Positions 23,245-30,389 of a stretch of DNA of 32,463 nucleotides are shown here, in pieces. This DNA comes from a virus, in the IMG/VR virus record IMGVR_UViG_3300021960_009052, positions 1 through 32,463 of that record. One strand, given 5' to 3'. Positions within the stretch are counted from its first letter, which is position 1, and the number at the start of each line of letters is the position of its first letter. Both the position numbers and the translations under genes were made by a program. The notes under the pieces were generated by a model. It searched no databases, was not told where the DNA came from, and saw nothing but the letters and a program-made list of their open reading frames with translations.

Positions 23245-23258
23245 TATTTATAAGTAAA
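23245..23258 (+). promoter_or_regulatory. TATTTATAAGTAAA candidate phage promoter
   Basis: This copy is close to the consensus. It lies 4 nt after the sulfotransferase stop and 8 nt before the ATG at 23267. Confidence 0.5.
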
Positions 23259-23266
23259 CATTTATT

Positions 23267-24862
23267 ATGAGTTTGACACAGGTTTTATTGGAGGGTAGAA
23301 AAGACGATTTCCTGAATAAGTTCAGGGAGAAATTCACCAACCAAGAATTGAAAGATATCTTCATGCTTTCAAGAGACCTTGCGTCTAACCATAAGTTTTT
23401 AATGTTCTTAGGTAAGGTGTTGGAGACAGGTAAGGTAGACATCAACAAGACCAGAGAACTCATTCAGAACTTTGTAAAATATCAAAAAGTATTACCAACA
23501 AAAGATATCTATCTATTTGACAGTCTTCAATCCATTCAAGATGAGATTGACCAACACGAGAACAAAGTCAGAAGACAAGTTAAAGAGTTGGAAGGTGCTG
23601 ACCAAGTGTATGAGGATAATAGGTTCGTTATTGTAACCCCAAAGAATCACAAAACAAGTTGTTATTATGGTGCAGGTACTAAATGGTGTACGGCATCTAT
23701 GAACGGTTCTTCACACTTTGACCGTTACAATCAGGATGGTAAGTTATTTTATATTATTGATAAGAAAGCTAAATCACAAGACCAATTCTATAAAGTTGCA
23801 TTACTAAACAAATACGATGGTGACCAAACATTCTATGATGCACCTGACAATGCATTTAGAGAAGGTTGGATTTTAGGTTCAGAACAATGGAACAAAATGA
23901 ATGGTGCAATCCAAGATTATATTCAAAGTAATTTCAAAAGAGAGATAGGCATCTTCAAAGATAAGGAAGCGGCACGTCTCGAGATGGAAAGAATCCGTAG
24001 AGAACAACAGGCTGAAAGAACCAGACAAAAACTACAAACTCAAAGGGAGCGTAAAGAAAACGACGAATGGAATCTTAATAACAATCCTGACGAAATGGGT
24101 ATTCATGCCAATGCTATCTTCGAAATAATTGAAGATTTAGGTATTAATGTTCAAGAAGGTGAGAGTATCTATAATTTAGTTCCTGCAGACCATGGTCATA
24201 TGGGTCTATCAACTTTTGAATGGTTGGGTGAATACGAACAAGGAAGAGAGTTAGCTGTTGGAGATTGGGACCAAGCTTGGGAAGCAGCCAAAGATTACTA
24301 TCAAAATATTTGGGATGAAATGGGTGTCGAAGGTTGGAGTAGAGATTTTGTTGAACAACATATGGATATGGGCAAGATTGAAGAATACTTCGAGGAAATG
24401 TATGAGTCAATGATAGAAGATGACCCTCAGTCTTACTTTAATGAAGATGAATTACCATTGTCTGAAGAACAACAACAGAAGGTTGAAAAATACAGAGAAG
24501 AGATTGAGGAGTTGAATGACGTTATTAATCACTCTGAAGATGATGATGAGGTTGGTGCTGCTGAGGAAAGAATTGAAGAGATTGAATCTGAGATAGACTA
24601 CGAACAAAGTAGTCCTGAAGGTGAGCCGACTATAGGTCAGGTTGAAGATATGGTAGCAAATATGATGTATGATGTTAAACAAGACCCTCTATCATATTTG
24701 AATGATTATGGTTTTGAAGTTGATGGTTTTGTTGATGTTGATGAACTTATTGAGGATTCACTTAATTACGACGGTGTTGGACCGGCATTATCATCTTATG
24801 ATGGTGAGGTATACGAATCATTAGTAAATGGTGATTGGTATCACATAGTTATTGTTGAATAA
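23267..24862 (+). CDS. Phage hypothetical protein with TKWCTA motif
   Basis: 531 aa. The N-terminal 110 residues are helical. The core at about 117-200 reads NRFVIVTPKNHKTSCYYGAG, then TKWCTAS (Cys132, Trp140, Cys141) and GKLFYIIDKKAK. I recall this G-[AS]-x-T-x-W-C-[IT]-A arrangement from hypothetical proteins of T4-like marine phages, but I know no tested function. A highly charged coiled-coil-like stretch (about 209-260, KEAARLEMERIRREQQAERT) follows, then a long acidic C terminus with LSEEQQQKVEKYREEIEELN. Asp/Glu-rich tails of this kind resemble those of the acidic protein at 21349-22323. It may be an internal virion or scaffold-associated protein; this is a guess. Expression is probably from the element at 23245. 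Confidence 0.75.
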   Translation: MSLTQVLLEGRKDDFLNKFREKFTNQELKDIFMLSRDLASNHKFLMFLGKVLETGKVDINKTRELIQNFVKYQKVLPTKDIYLFDSLQSIQDEIDQHENKVRRQVKELEGADQVYEDNRFVIVTPKNHKTSCYYGAGTKWCTASMNGSSHFDRYNQDGKLFYIIDKKAKSQDQFYKVALLNKYDGDQTFYDAPDNAFREGWILGSEQWNKMNGAIQDYIQSNFKREIGIFKDKEAARLEMERIRREQQAERTRQKLQTQRERKENDEWNLNNNPDEMGIHANAIFEIIEDLGINVQEGESIYNLVPADHGHMGLSTFEWLGEYEQGRELAVGDWDQAWEAAKDYYQNIWDEMGVEGWSRDFVEQHMDMGKIEEYFEEMYESMIEDDPQSYFNEDELPLSEEQQQKVEKYREEIEELNDVINHSEDDDEVGAAEERIEEIESEIDYEQSSPEGEPTIGQVEDMVANMMYDVKQDPLSYLNDYGFEVDGFVDVDELIEDSLNYDGVGPALSSYDGEVYESLVNGDWYHIVIVE

Positions 24863-24898
24863 TTCCTCCAATAACTTATATTACTAAAAACTTTACGG

Positions 24899-25642
24899 AT
24901 GGAATTAGACTGGATTATACAACAACCCATAGACTTTGAGTACAAACAATATCTTATTTTAGATTATGTTAAGAAGGCTGAAGAGAAGTTAGAGAGATTT
25001 GAACTCTATCCAACTTTTCAAGAATTGTCTTTGCTGTATAGTAGTGCTCAGAGGGTTGTAGACCACGGACAGTTTATTACTCTCAAGAGAGAACCTGAGG
25101 AAATTGATGATGAAATATTAATAATTGATTTGATTTATAACACCATCAGAGTTAAAGATGATGAAGAAGGTAAAGAGATAGTCAAGTGTGCTGAGTATGC
25201 TTCTGAAAAATTCAAAGACTTATTCATGATAGCGAAGTCTCTTTGGTCAATAGTTAATGAGAGTATTAGTCTTAGGTTGATAAATCATATGAATAACGCG
25301 ATTGGAGGTACAGGATATTTTTATTTTGAGTATGGAGATAAATTTTATGTATATGAATATAAGATAAAATTAATTGTACCAAACTCAGACCAAAATAAAT
25401 GTGAATCTAAATTAATATATAACGGGGAACCAAAAGATATTCATGAAATAATTAAAAATGAAGGTAGTTACGGTGTGGTTCAATTAGAAGGGTCTGAAGA
25501 ATTTGATATTATATATCCAATCTTTGAAATTTCTTTCGACCAAACTTTTCCATTAGATGGTTCTTTACTATCATTAGGTAAAAGAAAAGTTATGAATTAC
25601 GTATTTCAAACTATTAAAATTAAAGATTTAAAAGACAATTAA
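24899..25642 (+). CDS. Conserved phage hypothetical protein (247 aa)
   Basis: The start LDWIIQQPIDFEYKQYLILD followed by YVKKAEEKL has the form of a protein I associate with large marine phage genomes, where it stands near DUF2452 and DUF3310 genes as here. The first 130 residues are helical (LYPTFQELSLLYSSAQRVVD). The second half looks like a beta domain (GYFYFEYGDKFYVYEYKIKL, FDIIYPIFEISFDQTFP). No catalytic motif is visible. It heads a dense run of small genes, with the next ATG 1 nt after its stop codon. Confidence 0.75.
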   Translation: MELDWIIQQPIDFEYKQYLILDYVKKAEEKLERFELYPTFQELSLLYSSAQRVVDHGQFITLKREPEEIDDEILIIDLIYNTIRVKDDEEGKEIVKCAEYASEKFKDLFMIAKSLWSIVNESISLRLINHMNNAIGGTGYFYFEYGDKFYVYEYKIKLIVPNSDQNKCESKLIYNGEPKDIHEIIKNEGSYGVVQLEGSEEFDIIYPIFEISFDQTFPLDGSLLSLGKRKVMNYVFQTIKIKDLKDN

Positions 25643-25643
25643 A

Positions 25644-25763
25644 ATGAACGTACCTACAAAAATTGACACAAATCACATCTATCAATTAGTAAAAGAAACA
25701 CCGAATGATTTAGAGTTGGGTGGAAAAATCAGAGCCTACATTTATGAAGTCGAAGAAGCCTGA
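25644..25763 (+). CDS. Small conserved phage protein (39 aa)
   Basis: The product starts MNVPTKIDTNHIYQLVKETP and continues NDLELGGKIRAYIYEVEEA. It starts 1 nt after the previous stop, and its end overlaps the DUF2452 gene by 20 nt in another frame. The T-P-N-D-x-E-L-G-G-x-I-R pattern is familiar from mini-proteins in large marine phages. It is too short for a domain call; a small helical adaptor is likely. Confidence 0.65.
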   Translation: MNVPTKIDTNHIYQLVKETPNDLELGGKIRAYIYEVEEA

Positions 25764-26151
25764 TAATATAGTTTGGGACGAAGACAATCAAAAGTATAAC
25801 GCATCACTATTACCTTATGCCACCAGTTTAAGTGGACCTGTTATCAAATTAGATGACGTGGGAGCATTCAAAGAAAGAGGAGTTAATAGGGTACAGAAGA
25901 CTTTCAATGCAAAATACCAAGAGTTGGTTGATGAATACAATCACTTAGTAGATGAAGTCACTCTAAATGATATGATATACAATTCAAATTATTCTTTCGA
26001 GCCTGTTATTGGTGAAATTTATCACCTATATATTAGAAATAATGGTAAATATTTCTTATCTTTGATTGGTCCACAAGAGTGGAACATGGAACATATAACT
26101 TCAGTAAGACTTAATTCAGAACATAAATGGGTTTCAACAAAAGATTTGTAA
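25744..26151 (+). CDS. DUF2452 family protein
   Basis: 135 aa from the ATG at 25744 (MKSKKPDNIVWDEDNQKYNA). A GTG at 25720 is in frame, but it lies deep in the previous gene and is less likely. The pattern NIVWDEDNQKYNASLLPYAT, then GPVIKLDD, FEPVIGEIYHLY and FLSLIGPQEWN with LNSEHKW is that of the DUF2452 family, found in Bacteroidota and large phages. Function is unknown. It overlaps its neighbours on both sides (20 nt upstream, 25 nt downstream), as part of a dense operon of small genes. Confidence 0.8.
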   Translation: MKSKKPDNIVWDEDNQKYNASLLPYATSLSGPVIKLDDVGAFKERGVNRVQKTFNAKYQELVDEYNHLVDEVTLNDMIYNSNYSFEPVIGEIYHLYIRNNGKYFLSLIGPQEWNMEHITSVRLNSEHKWVSTKDL

Positions 26152-26306
26152 CAAAAGAAAGTATCTTAAGAACATCTAACGAAAGATTAGAACAACTATT
26201 CAGTGCGGATGGGTTGATTACAGATATGTGGTCTTCAAAGTTTATTGAGTTATATCAACAGGGTAAAACTAAAGACGAAATTATTAAACAACTGAACAAT
26301 GCGTAG
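26127..26306 (+). CDS. Small hypothetical protein (59 aa)
   Basis: The product is MGFNKRFVTKESILRTSNER, then LEQLFSADGLITDMWSSKFI and ELYQQGKTKDEIIKQLNNA. It overlaps the end of the DUF2452 gene by 25 nt and the next gene by 8 nt, and otherwise fills the space between them. It is basic and helical, with a helix-turn-helix-like ending (KTKDEIIKQLN), but there is no firm family. Confidence 0.65.
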   Translation: MGFNKRFVTKESILRTSNERLEQLFSADGLITDMWSSKFIELYQQGKTKDEIIKQLNNA

Positions 26307-26493
26307 AAACAAAACTGACTTAGAACTATTAGAAGGTAAATTAAGACAACCAATCCATATTAGTTATTTAGCTAAATATGTCCTCAAAAAGAGTATTGAG
26401 GAAACTCAGGAAGTTATCGATAGAGGTATTGAACAAGGGTTATTCGAAGAAGTAAAATTCGATGGCTATTACAAACTAAAAAACCAAGATTAA
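26299..26493 (+). CDS. Small winged-helix-like protein (64 aa)
   Basis: The product reads MRRNKTDLELLEGKLRQPIH, then ISYLAKYVLKKSIEETQEVI and DRGIEQGLFEEVKFDGYYKL. The order of helices followed by a short two-strand hairpin (LFEEVKFDGYYKL) looks like a winged helix, so it may bind DNA or RNA. Its ATG lies within the previous gene (8-nt overlap), and the next ATG is 1 nt after its stop. Confidence 0.6.
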   Translation: MRRNKTDLELLEGKLRQPIHISYLAKYVLKKSIEETQEVIDRGIEQGLFEEVKFDGYYKLKNQD

Positions 26494-26494
26494 G

Positions 26495-26716
26495 ATGAAT
26501 AAGGAGATGGTAAATCACCCCGACCATTACGGTGGGGAAGAGAACCCTTATGAGGTTGTTAAGATTGCTGAGGCAACAGGATTGGATAAAGATGCCTATC
26601 TGTTCAACGTACTAAAATATATCGTTAGAAGTGGTAAGAAAGATGGTAATCCACCTTTACAAGACATGAAAAAAGCGTTATGGTATTTGGAGAGAAGAAT
26701 TAAAACGATGGAATAA
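26495..26716 (+). CDS. DUF3310 family (SaV-like) protein
   Basis: 73 aa. VNHPDHYGG at the start, YEVVKIAEATGLDKDAYLFN, VLKYIVRSGKKDG and DMKKALWYLERRI are the signature of DUF3310, a small helical family found almost only in phages and often described as nucleotide-kinase-like or nucleotide-metabolism associated. The reaction has not been established to my knowledge. The stop overlaps the next start (TAATG). Confidence 0.9.
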   Translation: MNKEMVNHPDHYGGEENPYEVVKIAEATGLDKDAYLFNVLKYIVRSGKKDGNPPLQDMKKALWYLERRIKTME

Positions 26717-26895
26717 TGTTGTCGTTTTTAATGAAATATCTTTTAATAGGTGCAGTCACTGGACTTGTGTTAGAGACATTGGTTGATAAGGTGACGGACC
26801 AAAGATTTACTGGTGGTGAACGATTGTTTGTCATTGTATTATGGCCTTTATCATTGGTAGTATTTTTGATTGGGTTTTTTAACAAAGGAGAATGA
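26716..26895 (+). CDS. Small two-helix membrane protein (59 aa)
   Basis: MLSFLMKYLLIGAVTGLVLE (about 1-22) and LFVIVLWPLSLVVFLIGFF (about 37-55) are two hydrophobic helices joined by a charged loop (KVTDQRFTGGER). The product should sit in the inner membrane. Candidates are a holin-like, superinfection-exclusion or signalling protein, and nothing in the sequence decides between them. The lysozyme gene lies 1.1 kb downstream. The start overlaps the DUF3310 stop, and the stop overlaps the methyltransferase start (ATGA). Confidence 0.75.
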   Translation: MLSFLMKYLLIGAVTGLVLETLVDKVTDQRFTGGERLFVIVLWPLSLVVFLIGFFNKGE

Positions 26896-27776
26896 AAGAA
26901 ATGAAAGAATTAATTGGGGATATTCACTGTTCAGATACGGTGAAGTTTATGAATGAAATGCCGGAGAAGTCGGTTGACTTGATTGTTACCTCACCACCTT
27001 ATGGTGTTGGTATCGACTATGACAGTTGGGACGATGATAAATACTTTGATGAGTATATGAGATTTACTCGTGAGTGGTTGAGTGCTGCGTACAGAGTCCT
27101 AAGAGATGATGGTCGTATTGCGGTGAACATTCCTTATGAAATTAACCGTCAGAAGAAAGGTGGTCGTATTTATTTCTCTTCAGAGGTTTGGCAGGTGATG
27201 AAACAGCTGGGTTTTGGGTTCTTTGGAATCGTAGATTTGGAGGAGAGTTCACCACATAGAAGTAAGACTACAGCGTGGGGAAGCTGGATGAGTCCATCTG
27301 CACCATACATCTACAATCCAAAGGAGTGTGTTATCTTAGCGTATAAGAACGTTTCTAAGAAACAGGTTAAGGGAACACCTCAATGGGAAGGTGAGTATCA
27401 GATGGTACCCAACGAAAAGATTGAAGGGGAGTTCAGAAAAAAGTTGGTCTACGATGAGAAGGATAAGAAAGACTTTATGTCATTGGTATTTGGACAATGG
27501 AATTATTTTGCAGATACACAACAAAAGACTAAGGCGACATTCTCATTAGACATTCCTTATCGAGCAATTAAGATATTATCATACAAAGAGGATGTGGTCT
27601 TTGACCCATTCAACGGTTCTGGTACTACATGTTTAGCTGCCGAGATGTTGGGAAGACCGTGGTTGGGTTGTGACATCTCATCAAACTATGTAAAGGTTGC
27701 TAAGGAAAGACTCAAAGAGTATAAACTAAACCAACAGCAATTAGAAATCGTAGTAGATGAGCATTCAAAACATTAA
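26892..27776 (+). CDS. DNA methyltransferase, N4-cytosine/N6-adenine, beta class
   Basis: 294 aa. VTSPPYGVGIDY (residues 32-43) is the catalytic S/D-P-P-Y motif IV. VFDPFNGSGTTCLAAEMLG near 236-254 is the SAM-binding motif I, followed by RPWLGCDIS. Motif IV before motif I is the beta-class order. S-P-P-Y rather than D-P-P-Y favours N4-cytosine transfer, but adenine cannot be excluded. No restriction endonuclease gene is next to it, so it is an orphan methyltransferase, likely protecting phage DNA from host restriction or marking it. The ATG at 26892 couples to the previous stop. The ATG at 26901 has a better distance from the AAAGGAG at 26884. Confidence 0.9.
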   Translation: MKEMKELIGDIHCSDTVKFMNEMPEKSVDLIVTSPPYGVGIDYDSWDDDKYFDEYMRFTREWLSAAYRVLRDDGRIAVNIPYEINRQKKGGRIYFSSEVWQVMKQLGFGFFGIVDLEESSPHRSKTTAWGSWMSPSAPYIYNPKECVILAYKNVSKKQVKGTPQWEGEYQMVPNEKIEGEFRKKLVYDEKDKKDFMSLVFGQWNYFADTQQKTKATFSLDIPYRAIKILSYKEDVVFDPFNGSGTTCLAAEMLGRPWLGCDISSNYVKVAKERLKEYKLNQQQLEIVVDEHSKH

Positions 27777-27924
27777 GGTAATAGATAAAGAAACATTAAT
27801 TATTACCACCACAGACAATGAAGTTGTGTGGTTCGAGAAAGACAAATTAGAAGGACCTGAAAGGGCTTGGTTTGATAATATTTTGGCCTGTTCCATATCA
27901 CTTTTAAGTAAAACCCCTAAATAA
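27757..27924 (+). CDS. Small hypothetical protein (55 aa)
   Basis: The product is MSIQNIKVIDKETLIITTTD, then NEVVWFEKDKLEGPERAWFD and NILACSISLLSKTPK. It overlaps the end of the methyltransferase by 20 nt, and its stop codon lies inside the loop of the following terminator. Two short strands and a helix are likely. No family is recognised. Confidence 0.6.
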   Translation: MSIQNIKVIDKETLIITTTDNEVVWFEKDKLEGPERAWFDNILACSISLLSKTPK

Positions 27925-27935
27925 GGGGTTTTTTC
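27911..27935 (+). terminator. Intrinsic terminator overlapping a stop codon
   Basis: The stem AAACCCC/GGGGTTT has a 7-nt loop that contains the TAA of the gene ending at 27924. A T-rich tail follows. It ends the small-gene and methyltransferase run. Confidence 0.8.
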
Positions 27936-27945
27936 TTTATATGGA

Positions 27946-27959
27946 TATTTATTAGTAAA
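27946..27959 (+). promoter_or_regulatory. TATTTATTAGTAAA candidate phage promoter before lysozyme
   Basis: The element lies 15 nt after a terminator and 10 nt before the lysozyme ATG at 27970, so a new transcript probably begins here. This supports the motif as a late-type promoter. Confidence 0.55.
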
Positions 27960-27969
27960 GAATTTGAAT

Positions 27970-28587
27970 ATGAGACCATATAGGATTAATGAGTCAGAGA
28001 AGAGAAGAATATTAAATCTTCATGAAACTGCCACAAAAAATGTGTATTTGAGTGAGCAGAGTAGTGAAGTTGATTTCGGGTATGGGTATGAAGGTAAACC
28101 TGCGGGTCAAGAAGTATTTGACCATGTTAGGGGATTGGAAGAATTTGTACCATTTGTATATGATGACAAAGCCGGATATCCTCCAAAACCTTATGACCCA
28201 AATTCAGGTTCACCAAAGGGTAAATTAACTATTGGTTATGGTACTACCAATCCTGAAATTATTAAAAAATATCTTAACAAAATTAGTCAGGAAGAAGCAG
28301 ATAGATTATCTGCTGAAGACATTAATGGGGCTGCTGAAACTGTTAGAGAGTGGCAAAGTGAGGACCCTGAAAATAGAAAACTCACTAAGGGTATGTATAT
28401 TGCTTTGATTGATATGGCTTATAATAGAGGTGAGGGTAACTTCAGACAAAGTGGGGTATTGAAACAAATCACAAATGGAAATTATAAACAAGCCGCACAG
28501 GAAATATTGAATGGTAAAGGTATTTGGGGTCACCCAGATAGATTGAAAAAAGACTATGAGATGTTCTGTAGAGACGGAGGATGTTAA
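27970..28587 (+). CDS. T4-type lysozyme (GH24) with short N-terminal tag
   Basis: 205 aa from the ATG at 27970; the TTG at 27964 is also in frame. The lysozyme domain starts near residue 40. HVRGLEEFVPFVYDDKAGY carries the catalytic Glu and the Asp, and KLTIGYGTT carries the Thr of the E-D-T triad. Later helices read ISQEEADRLSAEDIN and LTKGMYIALIDMAYNRG. It cuts peptidoglycan between MurNAc and GlcNAc. The loop between Asp and Thr is longer than in T4 lysozyme. The first 30 residues (MRPYRINESEKRRILNLHET) are not lysozyme. They look like the short E-S-E-x-x-R-I-L-x-L-H leader I have seen on other large marine phage proteins, perhaps a virion-targeting tag. The stop overlaps the next gene by 7 nt. 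Confidence 0.88.
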   Translation: MRPYRINESEKRRILNLHETATKNVYLSEQSSEVDFGYGYEGKPAGQEVFDHVRGLEEFVPFVYDDKAGYPPKPYDPNSGSPKGKLTIGYGTTNPEIIKKYLNKISQEEADRLSAEDINGAAETVREWQSEDPENRKLTKGMYIALIDMAYNRGEGNFRQSGVLKQITNGNYKQAAQEILNGKGIWGHPDRLKKDYEMFCRDGGC

Positions 28588-30014
28588 AAGATAGACAGAT
28601 GAAACAATTAATTAAAGAATCGGGTTTACGTAATATTGGTGAGTTAGCCAAGAGATACCCAAAGGCAAAAATTTACTTCCACCAAGATTTAGATGGTGTG
28701 ACTACAGCCTTAGCGATGAAGAACTATTTGGAAGATAACGGTATCAAAGTGGTTGATGCTGAGATTATTCAATACGGTGATAAGGAGTTTGCAGTTAAGA
28801 AGCAAGATGCTACAGGTGATACGATGCCTGTGTTGGTTGACTTTGCTCACGGTAAACCGATGTTCGTTATTCATACTGACCACCATGATTCTCAAAGTGG
28901 TGTTGAGGGTGATACAGCAACTTCATTCAGACCGTCACGTTCTAATGTTGCAACTATATCAGATGTTATGTCACCAAAGGATATCTTCCCTTCTGAGGAT
29001 ATCACATTGATTTCTACTGTGGATTCTGCTGACTTTGCTAAGTATGGTTTAGAACCACAAGATATTATGAATTTCATCTTCCGTTTGGATAAGGATAAGT
29101 CTTTACAGAAAAACAGAATGGCTTTGGGATTGGCGACAAACAAATTGATGTTGGCGTATAAGAACAAACCAGGTTTCATGGAAGAGTTGGTGATGACATC
29201 AAAACCATCATTATTGAATATCTTCCAAAACATTAGAAGAATTGCTGACAGAGAAAATTATGCATCTGCTGCGATGATGGCGGGTAATCAAGAAGATTAC
29301 GTACAACAAAGAAGTGAGGACCCGAATCTAAACTACCAAGATGGTATCATTTATCAATACGGTGGTGGTAGAATGTTCAAACCAGGTTCATACGATAGAT
29401 ACACACCATTTAAGTTACATCCTGACGCTGACTTCTTAATTACTGTTTGGCCGATGGGATTGGTTCAAGCATCGTGTAACCCATTTAAGAAAGAGAGAGA
29501 ACTCAAAGGTGTAAACTTGGGTGAGATTGCTCAGGAAGTATTGGGTAAGTGGGAAGCGAGTTTAAGAGAAAAAATCATTCCTTTATCAACTATTAAATGG
29601 ATTTCAGAATCGGCTAAAGACTTTGGTTCAGAATCCGTAGGTTTTACAAATGCAGATTTGGAAGCGTTCTATGGTGATAAGATTAGAAGTATGGAAGGTG
29701 GTGATGCATATATGGAAAACCTAAAACAGGTTATGGATAAGTCTTTCAGTGAATTGAGTGAAGATGAAATGGCGTTGTTGGATAAGTTGGGTGTACCTGC
29801 TTGGGAGATGATTCAAGCAAACTCAGGTGGACACAAATGTATCACAAACATTTCAGCGTTGAATTATTTTGGTAGAAGTAAGAGACCACCTCAAGGAAAA
29901 TACAAATACAATAAAGACAGTGGTGATGCACCATATGTTAAGTTCTCAAAGATGATAGGACAGGAGTTCTACAGAAAGTTGAGAGAAAAGATTGACGGAA
30001 GTAAATCAGAATAA
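28581..30014 (+). CDS. DHH-family phosphoesterase
   Basis: 477 aa. AKIYFHQDLDGVTTALAMKN (from residue 29) is DHH motif I (His34, Asp36, Asp38). Asp87 in VLVDFAH and IHTDHHD (Asp100, His101, His102) are motifs II and III. Near the C terminus NSGGHKCI (His418) stands in the place of the DHHA1 G-G-G-H motif. All metal ligands are present, so it should be active. DHH proteins include RecJ exonuclease, oligoribonucleases and cyclic dinucleotide phosphodiesterases. This protein is longer in the middle than nanoRNases, so the substrate is open. The ATG at 28581 sits right after CGGAGG, and the ATG at 28599 is another possible start. The gene overlaps lysozyme by 7 nt and is followed by a terminator. 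Confidence 0.88.
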   Translation: MLKDRQMKQLIKESGLRNIGELAKRYPKAKIYFHQDLDGVTTALAMKNYLEDNGIKVVDAEIIQYGDKEFAVKKQDATGDTMPVLVDFAHGKPMFVIHTDHHDSQSGVEGDTATSFRPSRSNVATISDVMSPKDIFPSEDITLISTVDSADFAKYGLEPQDIMNFIFRLDKDKSLQKNRMALGLATNKLMLAYKNKPGFMEELVMTSKPSLLNIFQNIRRIADRENYASAAMMAGNQEDYVQQRSEDPNLNYQDGIIYQYGGGRMFKPGSYDRYTPFKLHPDADFLITVWPMGLVQASCNPFKKERELKGVNLGEIAQEVLGKWEASLREKIIPLSTIKWISESAKDFGSESVGFTNADLEAFYGDKIRSMEGGDAYMENLKQVMDKSFSELSEDEMALLDKLGVPAWEMIQANSGGHKCITNISALNYFGRSKRPPQGKYKYNKDSGDAPYVKFSKMIGQEFYRKLREKIDGSKSE

Positions 30015-30362
30015 AGAGAAGGAGACGATGTCTCCTTTTTTTATGTCCAACTGTTTCGACATGCCAGCTGGTAGTTCCAATACTTTGTCACCATAACCTT
30101 TATAGGATTCACATTCCAATTCATCTATACAAATAGGACAGTTTTCGTGGATGGTATCAACCTCATCATTATTGATAAAAATAATGTCTAACGGAATGAT
30201 ACAGTCGTACATCCAAAACGATTGCTCACCTTTGGTTGGCATAAGGAAATACATACCTTGGAAGTCCTCGTTGAAACGTTGACCTTGCATTCCTTTAGTA
30301 ATTGCTTCCTTTGTTACACAAAGTTTGACACTTATTTTATTTTCACCTATAGTTATAGTCAT
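30006..30362 (-). CDS. DUF192 family protein
   Basis: 118 aa. The DUF192 pattern is clear: TKGMQGQRF near residue 22, YFLMPTKGEQSFWMYDCIIP, then LDIIFINNDEVD, and at the end VLELPAGMSKQLDIKKGDIV. Typical members are about 110-150 aa, often secreted, with an S-F-W-M-x-N motif; here Tyr-Asp replaces Lys-Asn. There is no signal peptide, so this copy is cytoplasmic. The family function is unknown. Its 3' end overlaps the convergent DHH gene by 9 nt and contains that gene's terminator. Its start touches the palindromic TATTTATAAATA element shared with the divergent Nudix gene. Confidence 0.9.
   Translation of the reverse strand: MTITIGENKISVKLCVTKEAITKGMQGQRFNEDFQGMYFLMPTKGEQSFWMYDCIIPLDIIFINNDEVDTIHENCPICIDELECESYKGYGDKVLELPAGMSKQLDIKKGDIVSFSLF
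30019..30042 (+). terminator. Intrinsic terminator embedded in the convergent gene's 3' end
   Basis: AAGGAGAC-GAT-GTCTCCTT is followed by T residues. It ends the DHH gene transcript and at the same time encodes the last residues of the minus-strand DUF192 gene. Confidence 0.8.
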
Positions 30363-30373
30363 ATTTATAAATA
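30362..30373. promoter_or_regulatory. Palindromic TATTTATAAATA element between divergent genes
   Basis: This 12-bp perfect palindrome begins at the first base of the minus-strand DUF192 start codon and lies 16 nt before the Nudix ATG at 30390. For the minus-strand gene it is too close to act as an ordinary -10 box at this start, so it probably serves the Nudix gene. Confidence 0.4.
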
Positions 30374-30389
30374 TCTAAAAGAGTATAAT

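Noticed and set aside
30222-30389. N-terminal extension of the Nudix gene by 56 residues
   Set aside because: The extension runs antisense through the DUF192 gene and the palindromic element. The Nudix fold begins at the ATG at 30390.
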